DNA of 64,000 bases from DATMER01 sp040349255. GTDB taxonomy: Bacteria; Acidobacteriota; Thermoanaerobaculia; Multivoradales; UBA5704. The position numbers were made by a program, and so were the translations under genes. Below are positions 56,339-64,000 of this stretch, in pieces. The notes beneath the pieces were generated by a model, which ran no database searches, had not been told where the DNA came from, and saw only the letters and a program-made list of their open reading frames with translations. Where the stretch lies: the NCBI GenBank assembly GCA_040349255.1, contig JBEQUE010000055.1:61971-125970 (forward strand), given 5' to 3'. How positions within the stretch are numbered: position 1 is the stretch's first letter; each line of letters opens with the position of its first letter.

Positions 56339-58174
56339 ATGGTTCGCCGACTCGTCCCGCTTGCCGGGTTCTGCATGATCCTGTACGCCGCCGTGCCGCT
56401 CGCGGCCCAGGCTTCCCCCGACAACCTGGAGTCGGGCTGGCACATCGTCCGCCCCGGCGACACGCTGGAGGCGCTGGCCGACCGCTACCTGGGGTCGAGC
56501 CAGTTCTGGAAGAGGCTGGCGGACCTCAACCGCGAGATCCTCAACCCGGACCGGATCGAGCCCGGGCAGCGCCTCCGGGTCCTGATCCCGATGCGCGGGT
56601 CGCTCCCCGTGGCCCGCATCGACCGCGTGTCACGCAAGGTCGAGGAGCAGCCGCAGCCCAACCCCTGGGGCGAGGCCCGCCCCGGCGACCTGCTGGTCGA
56701 GCGCGACGCGGTGCGGACCTACAAGTCGTCCTCCGCGGTGATGGATTTCCGGGACGGCACGAGCCTGATGGTCACCGAGGACTCGCTGGTCTTCCTGAAC
56801 CGCACCGGCAGCCGGCTCAAGGGAGCTCCCACCCACTCCGTGGAGATCGTCGAGGGCCAGGCCGACGTGGAGATCGGCGGCCCCCGCTTGAGCTCCCCCG
56901 AGGCGGTGCGGCCCGAGGTGGAGATCGTGCTCGGCAACACCCGGGCACGGGCGAAGCCGGCGGCGTCGGCGGGGGCGGGCCAGGCCCAGTCCCGCGCCCG
57001 CAAGGCCGACGGCGGCGGCGCCAAGGTGATGATCTACGGCGGCGAGGGCGAGGTGGAGGCCGGCGGCGCCAAGGTCCAAGTCCCCCAGGGCATGGGCACC
57101 TCCGTGGAGAAGGAAGGCCCGCCCGGCCCGCCCGAGCCGCTGCTGCCCGCGCCCGTCCTCGCCTCCCCCGCTCCCGGCGCCACGGCTGCCTGCACCCCCC
57201 TCCGGCTGTCCTGGAAGGCGGTGCCGGAGTCGGTCTCCTACACCGTCGAGATCTGCCGCGACGCGGCCTGCGCCGAGCTGATCGAACGGTCGGTGGGCGC
57301 CACCGGCGAGGAGTGGCGCACCTCCTCCCTGCCCGACGGCGAGTACAACTGGCGGGTGACGGCCCGCAGCCGCTCCGGCCTGGACGGCTATCCGAGCGCC
57401 ACCTCCAGGGTCGTGGTCAAGCCCGGCGACGCGGACACGGTGGCGCCGACCGGGTCGATCAAGATCACGGGCACCACGGTCCGCATCGCCGACGACCTCT
57501 ATGTGCCGCCCGGCGTGACCTTCGAGGTCGAGGCCGCGGACGGTGGTATCGGTCTCTCGGGCTGGCGGCCGATGATCGACGGCCAGGAGGCCGCGATGGA
57601 GGCCTGGACCGGCCCCTGGCCCGGCGGCCCGCACACGGCCGGCGCCACGGCCCTCGACCTGTGCGGCAACCGCGGCGCGATCGCGCCGGTCTCGTTCATC
57701 GTGGACGCGGAGCCGCCCGCGCTGTCCTGGAAGGCGGAAGGCCCGCCGCCCGAGCAGCTCCGCACGCGCCGCGGCCTGCGCCTGCGCCGCGCCCGGTCCC
57801 ACGACGAGCCCGGGCTCCTCTGGGTGCCGAGCGACCCCTGGGGCCGGCTGCGCTGGGACGAGCGCTGGTCGTCCTCGCCGCCCCCCCTCGATACCACCGT
57901 CCACCAGACGGTGCAGGTGGCGAGCGACCTGCCCACGATCTTCCTCCGCCTGGAGGGCGTGCGCCTGATCGCGGACGGCAAGCCGGTCCCGGTCTCGGAC
58001 GGCGGGCTGGTCCGGCTCGACGCCACGGACGGCGGCTCCCGCGTGGAGGCGCTGACCGCGCGCACCCGCTCCACCGGCGACGGCCCGGTGCTGGAGATCG
58101 AGGCCGTGGACGGGGTCGGGAACATCTCCCGCCAGGAGCTCCGGATCGAGCGGGCTAGCGTTCCGGCCGGGTGA
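56339..58174 (+). CDS. LysM-FecR domain periplasmic protein
   Basis: A protein of 611 residues with a signal peptide (RLVPLAGFCMILYAAVPLAA). A LysM-like domain (about 38-85: WHIVRPGDTLEALADRYLGS) binds peptidoglycan. A FecR-type domain follows (about 110-260: RTYKSSSAVMDFRDGTSLMV, GQADVEIGG, MIYGGEGEVEAGG). The rest has Ig/fibronectin-like text (LSWKAVPESVSYTVEIC, GEYNWRVTARS). FecR domains can be sensors or cell-wall scaffold parts. The start is set by TGGAGG. The gene tail-overlaps the Ser/Thr kinase by 20 bases. A link to that kinase is only suggested by position. Confidence 0.87.
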   Translation: MVRRLVPLAGFCMILYAAVPLAAQASPDNLESGWHIVRPGDTLEALADRYLGSSQFWKRLADLNREILNPDRIEPGQRLRVLIPMRGSLPVARIDRVSRKVEEQPQPNPWGEARPGDLLVERDAVRTYKSSSAVMDFRDGTSLMVTEDSLVFLNRTGSRLKGAPTHSVEIVEGQADVEIGGPRLSSPEAVRPEVEIVLGNTRARAKPAASAGAGQAQSRARKADGGGAKVMIYGGEGEVEAGGAKVQVPQGMGTSVEKEGPPGPPEPLLPAPVLASPAPGATAACTPLRLSWKAVPESVSYTVEICRDAACAELIERSVGATGEEWRTSSLPDGEYNWRVTARSRSGLDGYPSATSRVVVKPGDADTVAPTGSIKITGTTVRIADDLYVPPGVTFEVEAADGGIGLSGWRPMIDGQEAAMEAWTGPWPGGPHTAGATALDLCGNRGAIAPVSFIVDAEPPALSWKAEGPPPEQLRTRRGLRLRRARSHDEPGLLWVPSDPWGRLRWDERWSSSPPPLDTTVHQTVQVASDLPTIFLRLEGVRLIADGKPVPVSDGGLVRLDATDGGSRVEALTARTRSTGDGPVLEIEAVDGVGNISRQELRIERASVPAG

Positions 58175-60143
58175 CCGGGATCGTCCCGTCGCGCCGGCTG
58201 CGCGGGATGCGCTGCGTCGAGCGCTGCGCCAGGTTGGCGGCCGGCGGCGGCTGGAGGTCCTCGCGGCGGAGGTCGAGAGCCCAGCGGTAGCCGTTCGCCG
58301 CCGCCAGGCTCTCCAGCTCGGCGGCCACGGCGCCGGCGTCCGCGGGGCGGGCGGCCTCGTCCTTCTCCAGCAGGTGGAGGACCAGGCGGTCGAGGTCCGC
58401 CGGCAGGTCCGGCACCGAGCGCGCGAGCGACGGGACCGTCCGCATCATCGTGGCGCGCACGATCTCGTGCGGCGTGCCGCCGGCGAAGGGATGAACGCCG
58501 CGCAGCGCGCGGTAGAGCACCACGCCGAGCGCGAACAGGTCGCCGGCCCGGCCGTAGTCCCCCCTCTCCAGCGTCTCGGGCGGGACGTAGCCCGGCGTGC
58601 CCACGATCACCTTGCCGCTCCCGTCCCCCTCGGCGGCGGCGAGCAGCTCGGCGATGCCGAAGTCCGAGACCTTGATGGAGCCGTCCCAGCCCAGCAGGAC
58701 GTTGGCGGGCTTGATGTCCCGGTGCACGACGCCGTTGGCGTGGGCGGCCTCCAGGGCGCGGGCGATGGCCGCGCCGAGCGGTACCACCCGGTGCGCACCC
58801 AGGCCTCCCCGCTCCCACATCAGGGTCTCCAGGTTGATGCCGTCGACCAGCCCCATGGCGATGAAGGCGCCCTCGGGCGAGTCCTCCAGGTCGAACACCG
58901 GCACCACGTGGGGGTGGCTGAGACGGGCGAGCGTCACCGCCTCCCGGAGCAGCGTCTCCATGAGCTGCCGGCGCTTGCCTAGCTCGGCGGAGCCGGGGTC
59001 CAGGCGCACGGTCTTGAGCGCCACCGGCCGCTGCAGCTTGGGGTCCCAACCCCGGAACACGCTCCCCATGGCGCCCGTGCCCAGCGGCTCGACCACCTGG
59101 TAGCGGCCCAGGAACACGTTGTCGAGCAGGCTGCGGTCCGCGAGGCTCCGTTCGAGCGCCTCGAACGCCCGGCGCAGGTCGCCGATCTCATCGCCGCTCT
59201 TGAGTTCCGCCGAGGGCAGCCGGGCCAGCCGGCGCTGGCCCTCGACCAGGTCGCGGAGCGGCCGCACGATCCCCTTCCAGGCGAACACCGAGAGCGCCGC
59301 GATGAGCGCCGCGGCGGCGGCGATGGCGTAGAGCGACCGCCGGCGCAGGCGGATCGCAACCGCCTCGGCCACGCGGGCGGGCTGGCGCGAGACCACCACC
59401 CAGTCGCTGTCCGGCACCGGCGAGTAGGCGCCCAGGATCTCCTCCCCGTCCGGCGCGCCGAAGCGGCCGGCCCCGGAGATCAGACCGGAGAGGGCGTTCT
59501 TCACCAGGCCCGCCGGGTAGCGCGCGAGGTCGGAGGCCGTGCCCAGGAGCACCCGGCCGCTGCGCTCGGCGACCACGAGGTCCGACTCGGCGCCCAGGGC
59601 GTCGAGGGCCGCGAGGCCGCGCAGGGTCGACCCGTCGCAGACCAGGCGCAGGAGCCCCACGCCCTGCGGCAGCGGCGCGGTCAGGCGGAACGTGAGGTCC
59701 CGGCCCGGCGCGGCGGGAATCACGGCGAGCGGCAGGCGGACATCCGGCGACAGGGCCCGGGAGACCCGGTCCTGGACGCCGCGGAGCTGCGCCTGAATCA
59801 CCCGCTCGCCCCGCGGGTCGGTCACCTCCACGGCGAGCACGCCGAGATCGGCCCAGGCGCCGAGGTTCTCGGCCAGGAAGTTGCGGGCGACCGGGGAGCG
59901 GGGGTCCGCCAGCGCCGGGTTCGAGGCCGCGCCCCGGGCGAGCGAGACGCGGGTGGAGACGAAGGCCGCCACCTGCACCGCGGCCGACTGGGCGGCCACC
60001 AGGTGGGTGCGCAGGACCTGGTCGACCATGGCGTCCCGGTTCATGTCCACCAGGCCGAACGAGGAGATCGCCAGCGGCAGGAGGCCCACCGCCGCGAGCG
60101 CCAGGGCGACCCGGCTCAGCAGGGAGAGTTGGGGCAGTCGCAT
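58155..60143 (-). CDS. Membrane Ser/Thr protein kinase with cache-HAMP sensor
   Basis: A protein of 662 residues. Helix one (about 10-28), a dCache-like periplasmic sensor (about 30-275), helix two (about 278-298) and HAMP (about 300-345) are followed by a eukaryotic-type kinase domain (about 352-615). It has the P-loop GTGAMGSVFRG, the lysine in VALKTVRLD, VVHRDIKPANVLLG, VSDFGIAELL and VGTPGYVPPETLERG. This is a chemoreceptor-style front end on an STK, the reverse topology of PknB-type kinases with external C-terminal domains. Substrates are unknown. It overlaps the FecR-LysM gene by 20 bases, tail to tail, and lies downstream of the OmpR-type regulator on the same strand. Confidence 0.9.
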   Translation of the reverse strand: MRLPQLSLLSRVALALAAVGLLPLAISSFGLVDMNRDAMVDQVLRTHLVAAQSAAVQVAAFVSTRVSLARGAASNPALADPRSPVARNFLAENLGAWADLGVLAVEVTDPRGERVIQAQLRGVQDRVSRALSPDVRLPLAVIPAAPGRDLTFRLTAPLPQGVGLLRLVCDGSTLRGLAALDALGAESDLVVAERSGRVLLGTASDLARYPAGLVKNALSGLISGAGRFGAPDGEEILGAYSPVPDSDWVVVSRQPARVAEAVAIRLRRRSLYAIAAAAALIAALSVFAWKGIVRPLRDLVEGQRRLARLPSAELKSGDEIGDLRRAFEALERSLADRSLLDNVFLGRYQVVEPLGTGAMGSVFRGWDPKLQRPVALKTVRLDPGSAELGKRRQLMETLLREAVTLARLSHPHVVPVFDLEDSPEGAFIAMGLVDGINLETLMWERGGLGAHRVVPLGAAIARALEAAHANGVVHRDIKPANVLLGWDGSIKVSDFGIAELLAAAEGDGSGKVIVGTPGYVPPETLERGDYGRAGDLFALGVVLYRALRGVHPFAGGTPHEIVRATMMRTVPSLARSVPDLPADLDRLVLHLLEKDEAARPADAGAVAAELESLAAANGYRWALDLRREDLQPPPAANLAQRSTQRIPRSRRDGTIPVTRPER

Positions 60144-60208
60144 GCTCGGAGACCCGGAAACGAGCCTATGATAGAGAATGCAGGGTTACGGCAAGGATTA
60201 CGACGGCA

Positions 60209-60940
60209 TCAGGAAAGAACGGGGAAACGATAGCCCGCCCCCCGCTCGGTGAGGACGTAGCGCGGCCGCGACGGCGTGGGCTCGATCTTGGAGCGCAGAC
60301 GATGGACGTGGACCCGCAGCGTATCCTCGAAGACCTCGTCCCCGGGCCAGAGGCGGCGCAGCAGGAAGTCCGTGGCCACGACCCGTCCGGCGTTGCGCAT
60401 CAGCACGTAGAGCAGCTTCGTCTCGGTGGCGGTCAGCGGGATCTCGCGGCTGTCCACCCGCGTCCGCTGGTGGGCGAAGTCCACCTCCAGGCGATCGTCG
60501 ACCCGGATCACCGGCTGGAGCGTGTAGCCGAAGTCGCCGATGCGGCGGAACACCCGCTCCACCCGGGCGACCACCTCGCGCACGTGGAACGGCTTGCGGA
60601 TGTAGTCCTCGGCGAAGCCCTCGATCGCCTCGACCACGGTCTCCTCCTCGTGCACCGAGGTCAACATGACGATCGGCAGGTCGCTCCACTCCTGGAGGCG
60701 GCGCGCCAGGGCGAGGCCGTCCTGGCCGGGCAGCAGGATGTCCACCAGGGCCAGGTGCGGCAGGCCCTTCTGCTCGATCAGGACCAGGGCGTCCTCGGCC
60801 GAGCCGGCGGTCCAGACGTCGAAGCCGGCCTTCTCCAGCTCGCGGCGGAGCAGGCGCACGAGATCCGGGTCGTCATCGACGGCCAGGATCCGGCGGGCGC
60901 CGGGAGAGCTGTCGCCTCGGCTCGACTTGAGATCTTCCAT
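60209..60940 (-). CDS. OmpR-family response regulator
   Basis: A protein of 243 residues. The receiver has ILAVDDDPDLVRLL, the acceptor in LALVDILLPGQDG and the Lys in YIRKPF. The C-terminal winged helix reads IPLTATETKLLYVLMRNAGR and EDTLRVHVHRLRSKIEPTPS, ending ERGAGYRF. It is a DNA-binding regulator similar to KdpE/PhoP types. No kinase gene adjoins it directly: the Ser/Thr kinase is 65 bases downstream and the divergent single-domain regulator is 86 bases upstream. Its partner may be one of the hybrid kinases in the window. Confidence 0.93.
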   Translation of the reverse strand: MEDLKSSRGDSSPGARRILAVDDDPDLVRLLRRELEKAGFDVWTAGSAEDALVLIEQKGLPHLALVDILLPGQDGLALARRLQEWSDLPIVMLTSVHEEETVVEAIEGFAEDYIRKPFHVREVVARVERVFRRIGDFGYTLQPVIRVDDRLEVDFAHQRTRVDSREIPLTATETKLLYVLMRNAGRVVATDFLLRRLWPGDEVFEDTLRVHVHRLRSKIEPTPSRPRYVLTERGAGYRFPVLS

Positions 60941-61026
60941 GGGACGTTCCCTGCACCCCTTAATGTACTTCGTAATGCCGCCGGCCTAACATCCCCGGCA
61001 TCAATTCTCATGGAATCCGTTTGCCC

Positions 61027-61419
61027 ATGCCCGATCCGAGCCTGAGCCGCATCCTGTTCGTGGAGGACGATCCCGACATCCAGACCGTGGCCCGCATGGC
61101 CCTGGAGGCGGTCGGCGGGTTCAGCGTCATGCCCTGCTCCTCCGGCGCCGAGGCGCTGGAGCGGGTGGGCCCGTTCTCGCCCGACCTCATCCTCCTGGAC
61201 GTCATGATGCCCGGCATGGACGGCCTCGCGACGCTGGAGGCCCTGCGCGGCCGGCCCGAGACCGCCGGCATCCCGGTGGTCTTCATGACCGCCAAGGTGC
61301 AGGCGCAGGAGGTGACCCGCTACCGCGAGGTCGGAGCCGTGGACGTGATCGCGAAGCCGTTCGATCCGATGACGCTCCCGGCGACGGTGCGGTCGATCTG
61401 GAGCCGGCTCCGGAGCTGA
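61027..61419 (+). CDS. Single-domain response regulator, CheY-like
   Basis: A protein of 130 residues: ILFVEDDPDIQTVARMALE, the acceptor in LILLDVMMPGMDG, the Thr in VVFMTAKV and the Lys in VIAKPFDP. No output domain. It resembles the phosphate-relay CheY proteins that accompany Hpt and GGDEF partners. The TTG at 61021 could also be the start, adding two residues. It ends one base before the ATG of the Hpt-REC-REC-GGDEF gene, so the two are co-translated and probably exchange phosphate. Confidence 0.93.
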   Translation: MPDPSLSRILFVEDDPDIQTVARMALEAVGGFSVMPCSSGAEALERVGPFSPDLILLDVMMPGMDGLATLEALRGRPETAGIPVVFMTAKVQAQEVTRYREVGAVDVIAKPFDPMTLPATVRSIWSRLRS

Positions 61420-61420
61420 G

Positions 61421-63064
61421 ATGGCATCGGATCTGGACCTGGAGCTGCGCGATCTCCAGCAGTATTTCGCCAGCCGGCTCCCCGAGCGCCTCGAGGAGAT
61501 CGAGCTCACCTGGAACGAGGTGCGCGGCTCCTGGGCGCCCGACGCGATGCGCGAGCTCCACCGGCTCGCCCATTCGCTCACCGGGGCCGGCGGCACCTTC
61601 GGCTTTCCCGAGGTGACGCGGACCGCCCGCGCCCTGGAGCGCTACCTCAAGGAGCATCTCGAACCCTCCGGCCCGCCCGCGGACCGCGGCCCGGAGACCG
61701 AGGTGCATGTCGAGGCCCTCCTCGAGGACCTCCGCACGGCCTCCAGGACCCCTCCTCCGGACCCGGCCCCCTCGCTCCTCGCCCTCGACCCGGTCCCGCG
61801 GCGCCCCGAGGAGCGCCTCGTCTTCCTGATCGAGGACGACCCGGACGTGGGCGCGGCCCTGGACAAGCAGCTCCAGCACTACGGCTACGGCGTGCGCCTC
61901 CTCCCCGACCCGGCCCGCCTCGCGGCCGAGCTGGAGAGGCAGCGCCCCGACGTCCTGATCGTGGACATGGTATTTCCGCAGGGCGACCTGGCGGGCGTGC
62001 AGGCCGTGGCCGAGGCGCGGCGCGCCTGGTCCGGCGCCTGGCCCAAGGTGGTCTTCCTGTCCTCCCGCAACGACCTGGAGGCGCGGCTGGAGGCGGTGCG
62101 GGCCGGCGGCGACGCCTACTTCACCAAGCCGGTCGACCTCGCGCCGCTGGTCGAGAAGCTCGACGCGCTGACCGAGCGCCACGCCCACTCGCCCTACCGC
62201 GTGCTCATCGTGGCCAACGACGCCGACCTGGCCGGCGACTACGGCGGCGCGCTCGAATCGGCCGGCATGCGGGCCGAGGTGGTCTTCGACCCGCTCCAGA
62301 CCCTGGACACCCTGTACGGGTTCCAGCCCGACCTGATCCTGATGGACATCTACATGAAGGCCTGCACCGGCCCCGAGCTGGCCGCCGTGCTGCGCCAGCA
62401 GGAGAGCTACCTCACCACTCCTATCGTCTACCTCTCGACCGAGGAGGGGCTCACCGAGCAGCTCGCGGCGATCGAGCGCGGCGGCGACGACTTCCTGCCC
62501 CGCTTCATCGAGCTCCACCAGCTCGTCTCCGCGGTCGAGGCCCGGGCGCGCCGCGGACGGATGCTCCAGTCCCTGATCTCGCACGACGGCCTGACCGGGC
62601 TGCTCAACCACGGCAACCTCAAGCTGTCCCTGGAAGCCGAGATCTCCCGCGCCAGCCGCGACGGCAGCACGATGTCCTACGCCATGATCGACCTCGACCG
62701 TTTCAAGTCGATCAACGACAACTATGGCCATCCGGCCGGCGACCGCCTGCTGCGCAGCCTCGCCCTCTTCCTCCGGCAGCGGTTGCGGCGCAGCGACGTC
62801 CTCGCCCGCTACGGCGGCGACGAGCTGGCCGTGATCCTGCCGCGGACCGACGGCGCGACGGCGGTCCAGGTACTCGACGAGATCCGCGAGGGCTTCTCCC
62901 TCCTGCGCCACCGGGTGGGGGTCCACAACTTCACCGCCACCCTGAGCTGCGGCGTCGCCACCTATCCGGCCCGACCCACCTCCGAGCTCCTGACCGAGGC
63001 CGCCGACGCCGCCCTCTACTCTGCCAAGCGAGCCGGCCGGAACCGGGTGGAGCTGGCGGTTTGA
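61421..63064 (+). CDS. Hpt-REC-REC-GGDEF diguanylate cyclase
   Basis: A protein of 547 residues. An Hpt domain (about 5-100) has the His in LHRLAHSLTGAGGTFG. A first receiver (about 130-250) follows: LVFLIEDDPDVGAALD with Asp in LIVDMVFPQG. The second (about 260-375) keeps the acceptor in LILMDIYMKACTGPE. The GGDEF domain (about 385-547) has LARYGGDELAVILP and an RRSD site five residues before GGDEL, matching the RxxD product-inhibition site, so it probably makes c-di-GMP. The stop lies inside a dispersed hairpin repeat. The CheY-like gene is one base upstream. Confidence 0.92.
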   Translation: MASDLDLELRDLQQYFASRLPERLEEIELTWNEVRGSWAPDAMRELHRLAHSLTGAGGTFGFPEVTRTARALERYLKEHLEPSGPPADRGPETEVHVEALLEDLRTASRTPPPDPAPSLLALDPVPRRPEERLVFLIEDDPDVGAALDKQLQHYGYGVRLLPDPARLAAELERQRPDVLIVDMVFPQGDLAGVQAVAEARRAWSGAWPKVVFLSSRNDLEARLEAVRAGGDAYFTKPVDLAPLVEKLDALTERHAHSPYRVLIVANDADLAGDYGGALESAGMRAEVVFDPLQTLDTLYGFQPDLILMDIYMKACTGPELAAVLRQQESYLTTPIVYLSTEEGLTEQLAAIERGGDDFLPRFIELHQLVSAVEARARRGRMLQSLISHDGLTGLLNHGNLKLSLEAEISRASRDGSTMSYAMIDLDRFKSINDNYGHPAGDRLLRSLALFLRQRLRRSDVLARYGGDELAVILPRTDGATAVQVLDEIREGFSLLRHRVGVHNFTATLSCGVATYPARPTSELLTEAADAALYSAKRAGRNRVELAV

Positions 63065-63114
63065 TCCCGTTCCCCCTCTCCCCGGCCCTCTCCCCCGTGC
63101 CGGGGGAGAGGGAG
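63060..63114. repeat. Dispersed hairpin repeat, copy 2
   Basis: Same unit as at 37491-37546: TTTGATCCCGTTCCCCCTCT then CCCTCTCCCCCG-TGC-CGGGGGAGAGGG. The TGA in its first bases is the stop of the GGDEF gene, and it ends just before the stop of the opposing kinase. As in copy 1, it lies between two convergent genes, which fits a terminator or 3'-end function. Confidence 0.8.
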
Positions 63115-63115
63115 A

Positions 63116-64000
63116 TCAGCCTGGGACTTCCGACACCGGCAGGTCGAACGAGAACGTCGTCCTGACGCCAGGCTCGCTCTCGAACCAGATGCGGCCGCCG
63201 TGGCGCTCGACGATCGCCTTGGAGATGCTCAGGCCCAGGCCGGTGCCGCGGTCGTGGCGGCCGATCATGTGGTCGGCCTGGGCGAAGCGCTCGAACACCC
63301 GCGAGCGGAACGGCTCCGGGATGCCCGGCCCGTGGTCGGTCACCGAGATCCGCACCCGGCCCTCCGCGCGGACCATCTCGACCTCCACGGTCCCGCCGCG
63401 CAGCGAGAACTTGGCGGCGTTCGAGAGCAGGTTCGCGAGCACCTGCTGGAGGCGGTCGGGGTCGCCCATCACGAAGACGCCCGGCTCGGAGCGCACCGCG
63501 CACAAGGCCACCTCGTAGTAGCGGGCGTAGACCGCGTTGACCTCCAGCGCCTCCCGCAGCACGCTCGCCAGGTCGAGCGGCTCCAGGCGGAACCCGAGCG
63601 CGCCGGACTCGACCTTCTCGATGTCCAGGATGTCGTTGATCAGCCGTACGAGCCGCTCGCTGTTGTTGGCGGCGATCTCCAGGAGGTTGCGGGCCTGCGG
63701 CGGCAGCTCGCCCGCCACGCCGCCGGCGAGCAGCCCGAGGGCCCCGCGGATCGACGTGAGCGGGGTGCGCAGCTCGTGGCTCACCGAGATGAACTCCTCC
63801 CGCATGTGGTCCACCCGCTTGCGCTCGTCCACGTCGCGGACCACGCCGTAGACGAGACCGGCGTCGGGATCGAAATACACCCGCCAGGCGAGCCAGCGGT
63901 AGAGGCCGGCGCGGGTCCGGAAGCGGTTCTCGAACTCGACGACCCGCCTCCCCTTGCGCAGCTCCCGGGCGCCGCGCAGGGTGACGTCGCGGTCCTCGGG
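63116..64000 (-). CDS. PAS-type sensor histidine kinase, cut by right edge
   Basis: Partial gene: its 5' end is outside the window, and about 294 residues are visible. It begins within a PAS domain (RTRAGLYRWLAWRVYFDPDA, GVVRDVDERKR) and continues into HisKA (ISVSHELRTPLTSIRGALG), an HATPase (LANLLSNAAKFSLRGG, DHGPGIPE, GTGLGLSISKAIVE) and the end FSFDLPVSEVPG. There is no receiver at its C terminus. It is convergent with the GGDEF gene and may donate phosphate to that protein's Hpt or receivers, or to the small CheY-like protein. Confidence 0.93.
   Translation of the reverse strand, partial: PEDRDVTLRGARELRKGRRVVEFENRFRTRAGLYRWLAWRVYFDPDAGLVYGVVRDVDERKRVDHMREEFISVSHELRTPLTSIRGALGLLAGGVAGELPPQARNLLEIAANNSERLVRLINDILDIEKVESGALGFRLEPLDLASVLREALEVNAVYARYYEVALCAVRSEPGVFVMGDPDRLQQVLANLLSNAAKFSLRGGTVEVEMVRAEGRVRISVTDHGPGIPEPFRSRVFERFAQADHMIGRHDRGTGLGLSISKAIVERHGGRIWFESEPGVRTTFSFDLPVSEVPG

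Noticed and set aside
62931..63503. Minus-strand protein containing SLSPGTGERAGERG
   Set aside because: This text is a translation of the dispersed hairpin repeat together with the antisense of the kinase gene; it is not a real gene.

Overview
The window is GC-rich DNA from a Gram-negative bacterium. Evidence for an outer membrane is a TonB-dependent receptor, an Omp85-type barrel, lipoprotein adaptors and secreted M16/M28 peptidases. The gene style (many hybrid histidine kinases, ABC-2/M1 peptidase fusions, DUF885, FecR-LysM and Ser/Thr kinases, SpoIIE phosphatases, dense ATGA/GTGA overlaps) fits Acidobacteriota, perhaps the Thermoanaerobaculia, but this is inference from style because no rRNA or taxonomic marker is present.

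Layout. 1-9695 (minus strand) is a co-directional signalling cluster: a giant CheB-CheR-PAS-kinase-REC protein, a TonB receptor, a YfiR-like periplasmic protein, a CHASE8/HAMP kinase, an Rcp1-type regulator and a REC-kinase cut by the left edge. 9759-17246 (plus) is mostly housekeeping: Nudix hydrolase, methionine aminopeptidase, an M28 peptidase, an M16 catalytic/non-catalytic pair and formate-THF ligase; a tRNA-Leu lies on the minus strand. 17277-32276 holds a UbiB kinase, a DUF885 peptidase, an LtaS-like sulfatase with an Omp85 protein, an OmpR/HK pair, an ABC-2/M1 fusion and a SpoIIE phosphatase.

32348-36333 is accessory: a broken nSTAND3 NTPase gene, an M28 lipoprotein, a thioredoxin, a 30-bp inverted-repeat element and an array of eleven 41-bp repeats, each built around the dyad GGTAACGTTACC. 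36334-44212 has an S41 protease, a MacB-like permease and adaptor without an ATPase, a Rieske-flavodoxin fusion and secreted proteins.

44316-47274 is the most interesting operon. It encodes a nucleotidyltransferase-like protein, a TIGR04222-type membrane protein with a tail of six Cys in poly-Gly, a DUF692 (MNIO) iron oxidase whose start overlaps the end of the tail, and a small partner. It looks like a cysteine-modifying system acting on a membrane-anchored substrate.

47530-51201 contains a small two-gene module, degenerate repeats, a NACHT-type defence protein that has lost its NTPase core, and a 326-bp element with 65-bp inverted ends. The right end (51202-64000) has a cytochrome c lipoprotein, a DUF4824-like protein, a DJ-1/PfpI enzyme, a probable eCIS-core (DUF4157) remnant and a second signalling cluster: REC-PATAN-roadblock, FecR-LysM, a membrane Ser/Thr kinase, two response regulators, an Hpt-REC-REC-GGDEF protein and a kinase cut by the right edge.

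Three genes (32348, 48684, 54069) share one kind of damage: good N terminus, missing middle, shifted frame, good C terminus. This points either to decay of accessory genes or to assembly errors.
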